Assembly: GCA_944349615.1 (NCBI GenBank)
Contig: CALVNK010000005.1
Coordinates: 1-35,159, forward strand
Source of the DNA: an uncultured Clostridia bacterium
GTDB lineage: Bacteria; Bacillota; Clostridia; Christensenellales; UBA1242
Direction: 5' to 3'
Length of the DNA stretch: 35,159 nucleotides
The notes below the pieces were generated by a model. That model was not told the origin of the DNA, made no database searches, and was given only the letters and a program-made list of their open reading frames with translations. The position numbers and the translations under genes were made by a program. This document shows, one piece after another, positions 1 to 8,791 of this stretch. Within the stretch, counting starts at the first letter, position 1, and each line of letters begins with the position of its first letter.

Positions 1-1
1 C

Positions 2-1027
<1,026 letters not shown>

Positions 1028-1213
1028 TTTTAAGAAATCATTACTTTTAAACAAAACATTGCCATACAAACATTGAAGAAAAATTTTTTCATATAAAGAT
1101 TGATTATCTTTCAAAATTGATTTATATAAACATCAACTTTTGCAAGTAACATGAGTGATATCTTAAGGTCTTATCAATCCTTAATATCAAATTTTTAATA
1201 CCTAGGAGAAAAT

Positions 1214-1564
1214 ATGTTAGATAAAAAATACTATCTTGAAACATTTGATATGTTTAGATCATCTTGGGGTGAAGAAAGTGAATTTAGGCTATGCATTGAG
1301 GAGATGAGTGAACTGACCAAAGAACTTTGCAAATTTATGAGATATTCAAGAAACGAAAAAAGCCAAGAAAACGATGAGAAATTAAAGCAAATTAAATCAA
1401 ATATCATCGAAGAAACTGCAGATGTCCTTATATGTGCAAGTCAAATTATGCATATAGTTGGCGAAGACGAAGTCAGAAAGGTCATGGATTACAAGATCCA
1501 GCGCGGACGAAAAATAGTCGAAGATTATATCAATAAAACAAAAAATCAACCTAAAAAAAATTAG
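1214..1564 (+). CDS. MazG-like nucleotide pyrophosphohydrolase
   Basis: This small (116 aa) all-alpha protein has the signature of the MazG/dUTPase-like NTP pyrophosphatase superfamily. An ExxE pair lies in the first helices (E30 and E33 in EEMSEL) and an ExxD pair in a later one (E67 and D70 in EETADVL); together these would hold the Mg2+ that hydrolyses an NTP to NMP and PPi. Substrate cannot be told from sequence; house-cleaning of damaged or excess (d)NTPs is the usual role. The start ATG follows AGGAGAAAAT, a good ribosome binding site. It sits alone between gyrB and gyrA with about 185 bp on each side. The C-terminus is Lys/Asn-rich and probably disordered. Family call is good; the precise substrate is unknown. 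Confidence 0.8.
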   Translation: MLDKKYYLETFDMFRSSWGEESEFRLCIEEMSELTKELCKFMRYSRNEKSQENDEKLKQIKSNIIEETADVLICASQIMHIVGEDEVRKVMDYKIQRGRKIVEDYINKTKNQPKKN

Positions 1565-1747
1565 TGGTTATTTAATAAATAATTTAAAAATTGTTTTTTG
1601 TTTATTATAAATCATTAGAAAAAAAATAGATAAGCATAAAAAATTTCGAAAAAATTTAAAAAAAACAAGAAAATATATCATTTTTTACTTTATTTAATCA
1701 AAAATCTTTCAATAAAATGACGGGAAGACCAAAATTAGGAGAATAAA

Positions 1748-4354
1748 ATGGACAACAAGCATGAAAGCAAAAAGTCTTTAGATGAAATTTTTAAAGACAC
1801 CAAAATTGAAAAAGTCGACACTGTTGACAACCTTAAGAAATCCTTTATTTCTTACGCTATGGCTGTCAATGTTTCGCGTGCAATACCAGATGTAAGAGAT
1901 GGACTTAAACCTGTGCATAGACGAATTCTCTACGCTATGGGCGAAATGAATAATTTCTATGACAAGCCAACAAAGAAGTGTGCAAGAATTGTCGGTGATG
2001 TTATGGGTAAATACCACCCTCATGGTGATAGTTCTGTCTATGATGCAATGGTTAGGCTTGCACAAGATTTCTCTATTAGATATCCACTTGTTGACGGACA
2101 AGGCAACTTTGGTTCTGTCGATGGCGACCCACCTGCTGCTATGCGTTATACAGAGGCAAGGCTTTCTAAGATTGCTGGACTTATGCTTGAGGATATAGAT
2201 AAAGAAACCGTTGATTTCTATCCTAACTTTGATAATACTCTTGAGCAACCAACAGTGTTGCCTGCAAAAATTCCAAATTTGCTTATAAACGGCGCTGACG
2301 GCATTGCTGTTGGTATGGCAACAAATATACCGCCTCACAATCTAACCGAGGTTTTAACAGGATTGCAGGCGCTTATAGACAACCCTGACATAGACATTGA
2401 TGACCTTATCAAGATTATTCCAGCACCTGACTATCCAACAGGTGGTATAATCATGGGACGCGTTGCTGTCAAGCACGCATACAAGACAGGTCGAGGCGGT
2501 ATCGTAGTTCGCGGTAAGGCTGAAATTGAAGAAACATCGTCTGGCAAAAGCAGAATTATCATAACTGAACTACCATATCAAGTAAACAAAGCTCAACTTA
2601 TCATTCAAATTGCTGACCTTGTAAAGAATAAAAAACTTGAAGGTATTAGTGATATCAAGGAAGAATCTGATAGACGCGGAATGAGAATTGTAATTGATAT
2701 CAAGAAAGATGCCAATGCTCAGGTAGTGCTAAACTCTCTTTACAAACAGACGCAACTTCAAAAAGGAAGTGGAATAATTTTCCTTGCCCTTGTAGATGGT
2801 CAACCTAAAGTGCTTAACCTAAAAGAGATGCTTTACTACTATCTTGAACATCAAAAAGTGGTTTTGAGAAGAAAGACAGAATTTGATCTTAAAAAAGCTA
2901 GAGAGCGAGAACATATCGTCAAAGGTCTTGTAATTGCACTTGCGAGCATTGACGAAGTGGTGCAGATTATCAAATCTTCTAAAGATAGACAAGACGCACT
3001 TGTAAAACTCACCCAAAACTTTGAACTTGATGAAATTCAAGCAAACGCCATACTTGATATGCGACTTGCAAAACTCACCTCTTTGGAAGTTGAAAAACTT
3101 AAAGAAGAACTTGAAGAACTTGAAAGACTTATCGCTGACCTTGAAGATATCCTTGCAAGACCTGAGCGTGTTCTTCAAATCTTGCGAGATAACTTTGAAA
3201 CAATTAAACAGCAGTATGGTGACGATAGACGCACTGAAATCAGCCTTGATGGTGGTGGAATAGATATTGCCGACCTTATCGAAAAGGAAGATGTAGTCAT
3301 ATCTATGACAAATCAGGGATATATCAAACGCATGAGCACAAGTGAATATAAGGCACAAAATCGCGGTGGCGTTGGCGTGACTGCTCACAAGACCAAAGAA
3401 GAAGACTTTGTCAAGAACATTTTTGTGACAAATACTCATGACGATCTACTATTCTTTACCAACAAAGGAAAGGTATATTGTATAAAAGCATACGAAGTGC
3501 CACAGGCACAAAAGACCGCTAAAGGTAGAGCTATGATCAACCTACTTATGCTAACTGATGGCGAAATTGTTACAACTGTAATACCAAGACGAGATGGTGA
3601 TAGTGGATATCTTGTAATGGCAACGCGTTATGGCCTTATAAAGAAAACTGATATCAAGGAATTTGACTCCATACGAAAAGTAGGAAAGAAAGCCATCCAC
3701 CTTCTTGAAGGTGATGAACTTATTGGAGTTGAATTATCCGATGGCGATGATGACATCTTGATTGCTTCTCATAATGGTAAAGCCATTCGCTTCTCTGAAA
3801 GTGATGTGCGCAATATGGGACGAGATAGTCAAGGTGTACGCAGTTTGAAACTTTCTAAAGATGACTATATTGTTGACATGGCTGTAGTTAAAGGAAGTAG
3901 CCAAATCGTCACAATAAGCGAGCATGGATATGGAAAGCGTAGCGATGTTGAAGACTACCGTTTGCAATCGCGTGGCGGAATGGGTGTGAAAGCTGGAGTA
4001 TTCAATGAAAAGACTGGATTGCTTGCCTCACTAAAACAATCTATAGAAGATGACGATATTATGCTTATTGCAGACAATGGTGTTATTATACGAACACCTG
4101 TAAGTCAAATAAGCAAACTATCAAGGGTCAGTCAAGGCGTAAAAGTTATGCGTCTTAAAGATGAAAACAAGATTGTAGGCGTAGCACTAGTCAAAAAAGA
4201 AGAAATACAAGAAGATAATGAAGACGGCTCTCTTACTGAAGAAGGACAATCAATAAAGGCAGTGCTTGATAATATTGATGAAAAACTTGCGGAAAGTGAA
4301 GAGATCTCTACTCAAAATGTTGGATCTGACTCCACAAGCAACGAAGAAGAATAA
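1748..4354 (+). CDS. gyrA: DNA gyrase subunit A
   Basis: This is the 868-aa breakage-reunion subunit of gyrase. The winged-helix domain has the catalytic tyrosine at about Y134 in [11 protein letters not shown]. The quinolone-determining region reads [11 protein letters not shown], with Ser95 and Asp99 in the E. coli 83/87 positions, the sensitive state. A coiled-coil/tower region follows (residues about 350-500), then a six-bladed beta-pinwheel from about 530 with repeats ending RGG-G. The GyrA-box, canonically QRRGGKG, is here QNRGGVG. The tail after about 830 is acidic and Ser/Glu-rich. An N-terminal extension of about 25 residues precedes the conserved SFISYAMAV. The start ATG follows TTAGGAGAATAAA. 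A hairpin terminator lies after the stop. The gyrB partner upstream supports gyrA rather than parC. Confidence 0.96.
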   Translation: MDNKHESKKSLDEIFKDTKIEKVDTVDNLKKSFISYAMAVNVSRAIPDVRDGLKPVHRRILYAMGEMNNFYDKPTKKCARIVGDVMGKYHPHGDSSVYDAMVRLAQDFSIRYPLVDGQGNFGSVDGDPPAAMRYTEARLSKIAGLMLEDIDKETVDFYPNFDNTLEQPTVLPAKIPNLLINGADGIAVGMATNIPPHNLTEVLTGLQALIDNPDIDIDDLIKIIPAPDYPTGGIIMGRVAVKHAYKTGRGGIVVRGKAEIEETSSGKSRIIITELPYQVNKAQLIIQIADLVKNKKLEGISDIKEESDRRGMRIVIDIKKDANAQVVLNSLYKQTQLQKGSGIIFLALVDGQPKVLNLKEMLYYYLEHQKVVLRRKTEFDLKKAREREHIVKGLVIALASIDEVVQIIKSSKDRQDALVKLTQNFELDEIQANAILDMRLAKLTSLEVEKLKEELEELERLIADLEDILARPERVLQILRDNFETIKQQYGDDRRTEISLDGGGIDIADLIEKEDVVISMTNQGYIKRMSTSEYKAQNRGGVGVTAHKTKEEDFVKNIFVTNTHDDLLFFTNKGKVYCIKAYEVPQAQKTAKGRAMINLLMLTDGEIVTTVIPRRDGDSGYLVMATRYGLIKKTDIKEFDSIRKVGKKAIHLLEGDELIGVELSDGDDDILIASHNGKAIRFSESDVRNMGRDSQGVRSLKLSKDDYIVDMAVVKGSSQIVTISEHGYGKRSDVEDYRLQSRGGMGVKAGVFNEKTGLLASLKQSIEDDDIMLIADNGVIIRTPVSQISKLSRVSQGVKVMRLKDENKIVGVALVKKEEIQEDNEDGSLTEEGQSIKAVLDNIDEKLAESEEISTQNVGSDSTSNEEE

Positions 4355-4402
4355 AATATTTTGTTATTTTGATATTTTAGTAATTTACAATTTATTCTAT
4401 AT

Positions 4403-4438
4403 AAAAAGTTCGGAGATTTTATAAACCGAATTTTTTTA
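4403..4438 (+). terminator. Rho-independent terminator of gyrA
   Basis: An 11-bp stem (AAAAAGTTCGG pairing with CCGAATTTTTT, one G-T wobble) closes a 12-nt loop and runs into seven T residues, about 50 bp after the gyrA stop. It reads as an intrinsic terminator on the + strand. Confidence 0.8.
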
Positions 4439-4506
4439 TAAAATCACAAAAAAATCTTATAAAATCAAAATTTTATATGTATTTATATAAGATATCTTCG
4501 TTTTAC

Positions 4507-4599
4507 TTGACTTTTAGCATGAAAAATGATATCATTTCATAGCAAAGAAAACTGACATAGTCAAAATTCGATTTTTTAATCGATATTATCGAAAGTCAA
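4507..4599. repeat. Imperfect branched-hairpin element upstream of helD (candidate)
   Basis: An 8-bp perfect outer stem (TTGACTTT with AAAGTCAA) encloses three local hairpins: a long bulged one around ATGATATCAT, a short TGAC-ATA-GTCA, and TCGATT-TTTT-AATCGA. The plan is that of the sharper four-way-junction elements in this window, but with unpaired linkers and bulges. It lies in the 480-bp gap between gyrA and helD. It could be a decayed member of that family or an unrelated leader RNA. Confidence 0.4.
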
Positions 4600-4717
4600 A
4601 CTTGATTGAAAAAGTGAGATCGATGGTAAAATATGCTATATGATTGAGTGAAAGCGTGAATCTTTAAAATTTTACTAAAATAATAGCGTCATGTAGTTTA
4701 AGTTTAGTCTATTTAGG

Positions 4718-4811
4718 GGCTGTGAAGGTATTTTTAACGATGTTAAAAATAAATTCAATGTTTTGCAAAAACATTGAATTTGCGGACATATTCATGTCCG
4801 CCTTCACAGCC
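4718..4811. repeat. Four-way-junction (three-hairpin) element in the helD leader
   Basis: A perfect 11-bp outer stem (GGCTGTGAAGG at 4718-4728 with CCTTCACAGCC at 4801-4811) encloses three perfect hairpins. The first, 4729-4751, has a 10-bp stem and loop GAT. The second, 4752-4780, has a 13-bp stem and loop GCA. The third, 4783-4800, has a 7-bp stem and loop ATTC. Only two bases of the whole element lie unpaired at the junction. It ends about ten bases before the helD ribosome binding site GGGAG, so it is probably inside the helD 5' leader or overlaps its promoter. No similar primary sequence is seen in the other elements of the window; only the shape recurs. No conserved riboswitch core was recognised. 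Confidence 0.85.
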
Positions 4812-4834
4812 ATATCTTTAAAGGGAGAAAGCCT

Positions 4835-6901
4835 ATGCCAAATATAAACGAACAAGCCTATCTAAAGAAGACAATAAATATACTTGATAAAAAGATAGAA
4901 CAAAACAAAGAAAAATTAAAAACTTATGAGGATGAGTTTGCTTCTCGCAAGCAGGAATTAAGCAGTGAATATTCAGATATAAGTCGTGGCGGAGATCTTT
5001 CTGGTGCCTATGCAAGTCTTGCCGATTTTGAAAATATTGAAGAAAATCTTTATAAAGAAAACAAAAGACTGACAAATCAAAAAAATAGTCCTTATTTTGC
5101 CAGAATAAATTTTGAGCAACAAAACAAAAAAAGAACTCAGAGAATTTATATAGGCATAGGAAATGTTATACAAGATAATCATGTCTATGTAGCCGACTGG
5201 AGAGCACCAGTATGCTCTATGTATTATGACTATAGCTTAGGCGATGCAAGTTTTGAAGTTGACGACAAGACCATCAAAGGCAATATTACCCTAAAGCGTC
5301 AGTACAAGATAGAAGATGGACAGCTTCTGTCCTACTTTGACACTGATTTAACTATAAATGACGAAATTTTGCAAGAAATACTTTCTCACAATGTGTCAAC
5401 CAAAATGAAACAGATTGTTTCTTCAATTCAAAAGGAACAAAACTCAATCGTTCGAAAGGATAGAGCTGAAAATATGCTCGTGCAAGGGGTAGCAGGAAGC
5501 GGAAAGACCTCAATTGCACTCCATAGAGCCGCATATCTTCTATATAAATATCGCGGAATTATTAAAAGTAGCGATATAGTTATCATTTCGCCAAACAACA
5601 TTTTCTCAAGTTATATCTCTGATGTTCTTCCACAACTTGGCGAAGACAACCTAGTTGAAACCACCTTTGAACAGATTGCGAGAACAGAACTTAAGCGTCC
5701 ACTACAATCTCGTAAAAGAATGCTAGACGAAATTGCAACAAATCCAAAACAAGAAGACTTAAATGAGATTTCATATAAATCTTCCTATGAATACCTTGAT
5801 AATCTACTGAGATTTTTGCGTGGACCATTCCTCGAGACCTTCTCACCACAGACATTAAGTTATATAGTGGGCGAAGATATGGACGGAAACAAGCAAACAA
5901 TAGATTTTACTGCTGAGCAAACAAAAGAACTATTCTTTAAAACCTTTAAAGGACTTGATCTTTATGAGCGTATCAATAAAATTGCTTGGCAATATGCAAT
6001 GGTCTTTACAGAAGATCGCCATTACACAAAGGAACAAAATTCAGCTCTAAAAGAGAGATTTAAACGCATTTTGTATAAATTTCTACCTATAAGGGATGTT
6101 GAAAAGATATTTGAAATATTTATGGCAAGAGAAAATCTTTCCTACCATAAGGATACCACTATAAAATATATGGATAAGGGAACATATCTCGCAATCAAAT
6201 ATTATCTTTACGGATTTGACCATGATTTCTCTGCAAAATATTTGATTATAGATGAAATGCAAGATTTTACACCTGTTGATATCTATCTATTCAAAAAACT
6301 ATGGCACTGCCCTTGCATTGTAGTTGGAGATGTCCATCAAAGCATAGAGAAAGCAGTGACAAGCGACTACTTGCAGATCACAGCCGATTTCCTTGGTTGC
6401 AAGTTACTTATGCTTAACAAAACCTATCGTTCTACTAGAGAGATTGCAAAGTTTGCAAACGATCTAATCGGACTTGACAACATAGAATTTGTAAATAGAA
6501 GCGGAGAAGAGCCATGTGTAATACAATCTTTCTCACAAGTCAAAACTATAGAAAAATTGATCAATGAAAAATGTAAAGATTATGATCATATCGCAATCAT
6601 CTGCAAATGTAATAGAGAAGCAAAAGAAATCTATAAAGAATTAAGTAAACTTATAGATTGCAAATTGATCGAACAGCCTGAAGATTACAACAATAGAATT
6701 CTAGTTACAACTTGTGCAACAGCAAAAGGTATAGAGTTTGACGCAGTTATAATTCCAAATGCCTCAGATGACAACTATTACAACACAATTGATAAGAATA
6801 TCATCTATGTTTCATCGACAAGAGCATTGCATAAACTCTTCTTCACCACCTCAAAAAAGCCTTCAATCTTTTTGAAAAATATTTCTTTACAAAAAGAATA
6901 A
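4835..6901 (+). CDS. helD: HelD-type UvrD/Rep-family helicase (RNA polymerase recycling factor)
   Basis: This 688-aa superfamily I ATPase has the hallmarks of HelD, which in Bacillota binds RNA polymerase and frees stalled complexes. An N-terminal coiled-coil arm (about 5-80) is followed by the HelD-specific YVADWRAPVCSMYYD block (about 118-132). Walker A GVAGSGKT is at 218-225, the Walker B block IIDEMQDFTPVD at about 475, and TYRSTREI and a motif VI-like VSSTRAL near the C-terminus. HelD proteins are commonly 690-780 aa, so this one is on the short side. The start ATG follows AAAGGGAGAAAGCCT. The leader carries a large branched structure (4718-4811). The gene stands alone; a DnaA-box cluster lies after it. 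HelD is favoured over PcrA/UvrD because of the N-terminal arm and the DWRAP motif. Confidence 0.88.
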   Translation: MPNINEQAYLKKTINILDKKIEQNKEKLKTYEDEFASRKQELSSEYSDISRGGDLSGAYASLADFENIEENLYKENKRLTNQKNSPYFARINFEQQNKKRTQRIYIGIGNVIQDNHVYVADWRAPVCSMYYDYSLGDASFEVDDKTIKGNITLKRQYKIEDGQLLSYFDTDLTINDEILQEILSHNVSTKMKQIVSSIQKEQNSIVRKDRAENMLVQGVAGSGKTSIALHRAAYLLYKYRGIIKSSDIVIISPNNIFSSYISDVLPQLGEDNLVETTFEQIARTELKRPLQSRKRMLDEIATNPKQEDLNEISYKSSYEYLDNLLRFLRGPFLETFSPQTLSYIVGEDMDGNKQTIDFTAEQTKELFFKTFKGLDLYERINKIAWQYAMVFTEDRHYTKEQNSALKERFKRILYKFLPIRDVEKIFEIFMARENLSYHKDTTIKYMDKGTYLAIKYYLYGFDHDFSAKYLIIDEMQDFTPVDIYLFKKLWHCPCIVVGDVHQSIEKAVTSDYLQITADFLGCKLLMLNKTYRSTREIAKFANDLIGLDNIEFVNRSGEEPCVIQSFSQVKTIEKLINEKCKDYDHIAIICKCNREAKEIYKELSKLIDCKLIEQPEDYNNRILVTTCATAKGIEFDAVIIPNASDDNYYNTIDKNIIYVSSTRALHKLFFTTSKKPSIFLKNISLQKE

Positions 6902-6923
6902 TTATAAATTTTTCGATGCAAAT

Positions 6924-7190
6924 TTATGCACGAATATGCAAAAAGATAAAAAAGAAAAAACAAACCAATCAAATTATCAACATTTCAAAAATCAAAACAT
7001 TAAAAAATTTCTTTCAAAAGCAAAAAAAATCTTCTTAAAACCCTTTATATGCACAAAAAATCATGTGGAAATGTGGATAACTCCCGTATTTTTCCACAAT
7101 AAAAGGGCAAAAATGAGTATTCTGCATAAAAATTAATGGTTTTGTATAATTATTTACTTGTGGAAATGTGGATAACTCTTTGTGCATAAC
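6924..7190. promoter_or_regulatory. DnaA-box cluster in the helD-hisS gap
   Basis: Two perfect DnaA boxes (TGTGGATAA, the complement of TTATCCACA) lie at 7072-7080 and 7067+100, that is 7167-7175. Each is part of an identical 20-bp direct repeat, TGTGGAAATGTGGATAACTC, at 7064-7083 and 7159-7178. Near-matches surround them: TTTTCCACA at 7090-7098, TGTGCATAA at 7181-7189, ATATGCACA at 7047-7055 and TTATGCACG at 6924-6932. The flanks are very AT-rich. The 455-bp gap contains no credible gene. The cluster could be part of an origin, a DnaA-titration site or a DnaA-controlled hisS promoter. The genes on both sides point the same way, which does not by itself support a bidirectional origin here. 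Confidence 0.7.
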
Positions 7191-7356
7191 TTTTTACAGA
7201 TTTTACGCAAAACTTGCATGATTTTTGTAAAAATAACCTAATTTGAAAATCATTTTATAATGATAAAAAACATGCAAATATACAATCTTTAGTTTTAAAA
7301 GAGTTAATTTAAACCTATGGCTCTATACAAATAATATATAGATAAAAGGAGAAACA

Positions 7357-8676
7357 ATGAGCGAGAATAAGATTATAACTCCACGAAAATTGTCGGGCTT
7401 TATGGAACTGTTGCCTGAAAAGCAAGTCATTTTTGATTATTATATGGACAGAATTAAAAAAGTCTTTCTTGACAATTCTTTTCTTCCACTTGACACTCCA
7501 ATTTTAGAGTATAGCGAGATCTTGCTTGCTAAAAGTGGTGGTGAAGTTGATAAAGAAGTCTATCGTATGCAGAAAGGTGAAAATGATATCTGTATGCGAT
7601 ATGATTTGACAGTGCCACTTGCAAGATTTATAAGTATGGAAAAGGATAAACTCACGTTTCCATTTAAGAGATTTCAAATTGGCAAAGTCTTTAGAGGAGA
7701 AAAACCTCAAAAGGGAAGATTTAGAGAGTTATATCAATGCGATGCCGATATAGTCGGTCAAGACAATCTTCCCCTGCCTGCAGATGCTGAGTGTATCAGG
7801 CTTATATTCGAAGTTTTTAAGGCAATAGAAATTGAAGATATCTTAGTGCAGATCTCCAACAGGAATATACTCTTTGGACTTTGTGAGGCACTAGGATATC
7901 AAGATAAGACTTCACAAATACTTATAATACTCGATAAAATTCACAAGATCGGCAAAGAAAACACTCTTGCTACTCTTGTTGACCTTGGCGTAAAAGAAAA
8001 AGACGCACAAAAACTTATCGATATCACTACCCTATCTGGCAAATTTGATAAGGCACTTGAAAAGATCGAAGATATCTGCTCTAATCAAATTTATCAACAA
8101 GGTATAAGCGAATTAAAAGAACTTAATACCTATTTAAAAGCATACAACTTAGACGAAAATAAATATCAACTGGATCTATCGATAATACGCGGACATAACT
8201 ATTATACTGGCACTGTGTTTGAAACTATTATGCCATCTCACAGTGAATTTGGCGCTATCTGTGCTGGTGGAAGATATGACAATTTGACATCCTACTTTAG
8301 CACAAGTCAAATGCAAGGAGTTGGTATAAGCGTAGGACTGACAAGACTTTTTGATTTGCTTGACAAAAATGATCTTTTAACAAAGAATGTTAAAAATAAT
8401 TTGAAAGTTGAAATTATTCCACTCGGCAATACCATAAGCGAATGCTTGAAGATGGAAGCATATTTGAAAGAGAATGGAATAGTATGCCAAACAAATTACA
8501 CATCTTCATCTTTTAAATCTAAAATGAAGCAGGCAAACAAAATAGGCGTGCCTTATGTCATAATTATAGGCGAAGAAGAAGTAGAAAAACAGACTTTTGC
8601 TTTCAAAGACATGGTTACAGGGAATCAACAAATGCTTTCAAAAGCGCAAATTTGTGAGCAACTAGCAAAGATATAA
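7357..8676 (+). CDS. hisS: Histidyl-tRNA synthetase
   Basis: This 439-aa class II aminoacyl-tRNA synthetase charges tRNA-His in the cytosol. Motif 1 lies in the first 60 residues. Motif 2 reads FQIGKVFRGEKPQKGRFREL with the usual REFYQCD-type block as RELYQCDADIVG. The histidine-specific signatures are RYDLTVPLARF and, in the second half, IIRGHNYYTGTVFE and GGRYDNL; motif 3 is GVGISVGLTRL. The C-terminal anticodon-binding domain starts near residue 345. Length is normal (about 420-440). The start follows AAAAGGAGAAACA. No T-box leader was found upstream, although T-box control is common for such genes in Bacillota; the DnaA boxes lie 170 bp upstream. A terminator overlaps the stop codon. uvrC follows from its own promoter. 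Confidence 0.95.
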   Translation: MSENKIITPRKLSGFMELLPEKQVIFDYYMDRIKKVFLDNSFLPLDTPILEYSEILLAKSGGEVDKEVYRMQKGENDICMRYDLTVPLARFISMEKDKLTFPFKRFQIGKVFRGEKPQKGRFRELYQCDADIVGQDNLPLPADAECIRLIFEVFKAIEIEDILVQISNRNILFGLCEALGYQDKTSQILIILDKIHKIGKENTLATLVDLGVKEKDAQKLIDITTLSGKFDKALEKIEDICSNQIYQQGISELKELNTYLKAYNLDENKYQLDLSIIRGHNYYTGTVFETIMPSHSEFGAICAGGRYDNLTSYFSTSQMQGVGISVGLTRLFDLLDKNDLLTKNVKNNLKVEIIPLGNTISECLKMEAYLKENGIVCQTNYTSSSFKSKMKQANKIGVPYVIIIGEEEVEKQTFAFKDMVTGNQQMLSKAQICEQLAKI

Positions 8677-8700
8677 GATTTTTTGCTTATATCTTTTTTT
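8668..8700 (+). terminator. Rho-independent terminator of hisS
   Basis: A 10-bp stem (AAGATATAAG with CTTATATCTT) begins in the last codons of hisS, includes its TAA stop, and is followed by a T tract. Transcription should end directly after hisS. Confidence 0.85.
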
Positions 8701-8757
8701 ATAGCAAAGACAAGCAATGTTATATTAAATAAAATTTAGAAGCAATCAATTTTTATT

Positions 8758-8785
8758 TTGTGAAAATTTAAAATAGGTATATACT
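8758..8785 (+). promoter_or_regulatory. uvrC promoter, leaderless type
   Basis: TTGTGA (8758-8763), a 16-bp spacer, then TATACT (8780-8785). Only six bases separate the -10 box from the uvrC ATG and there is no Shine-Dalgarno sequence, so transcription should begin at or next to the start codon. Confidence 0.65.
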
Positions 8786-8791
8786 AAATCT

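Noticed and set aside
1079..1196. Possible further three-hairpin element between gyrB and the MazG-like gene
   Set aside because: AAAAATTT/AAATTTTT could close three weak hairpins, but the stem is pure A/T and long stretches remain unpaired; too likely by chance.
1778..2338. 186-aa frame antisense to gyrA
   Set aside because: Shadow of the gyrA codons; no ribosome binding site, and the gyrA frame is conserved throughout.
6936..7136. 66-aa frame in the helD-hisS gap
   Set aside because: Lys/Asn-rich composition simply reflects AT-rich DNA, there is no ribosome binding site, and the frame runs across the DnaA boxes.
7190..7356. T-box leader for hisS
   Set aside because: No T-box core (TGGNACCGCG-like) or antiterminator and terminator pair could be found upstream of the hisS ribosome binding site.
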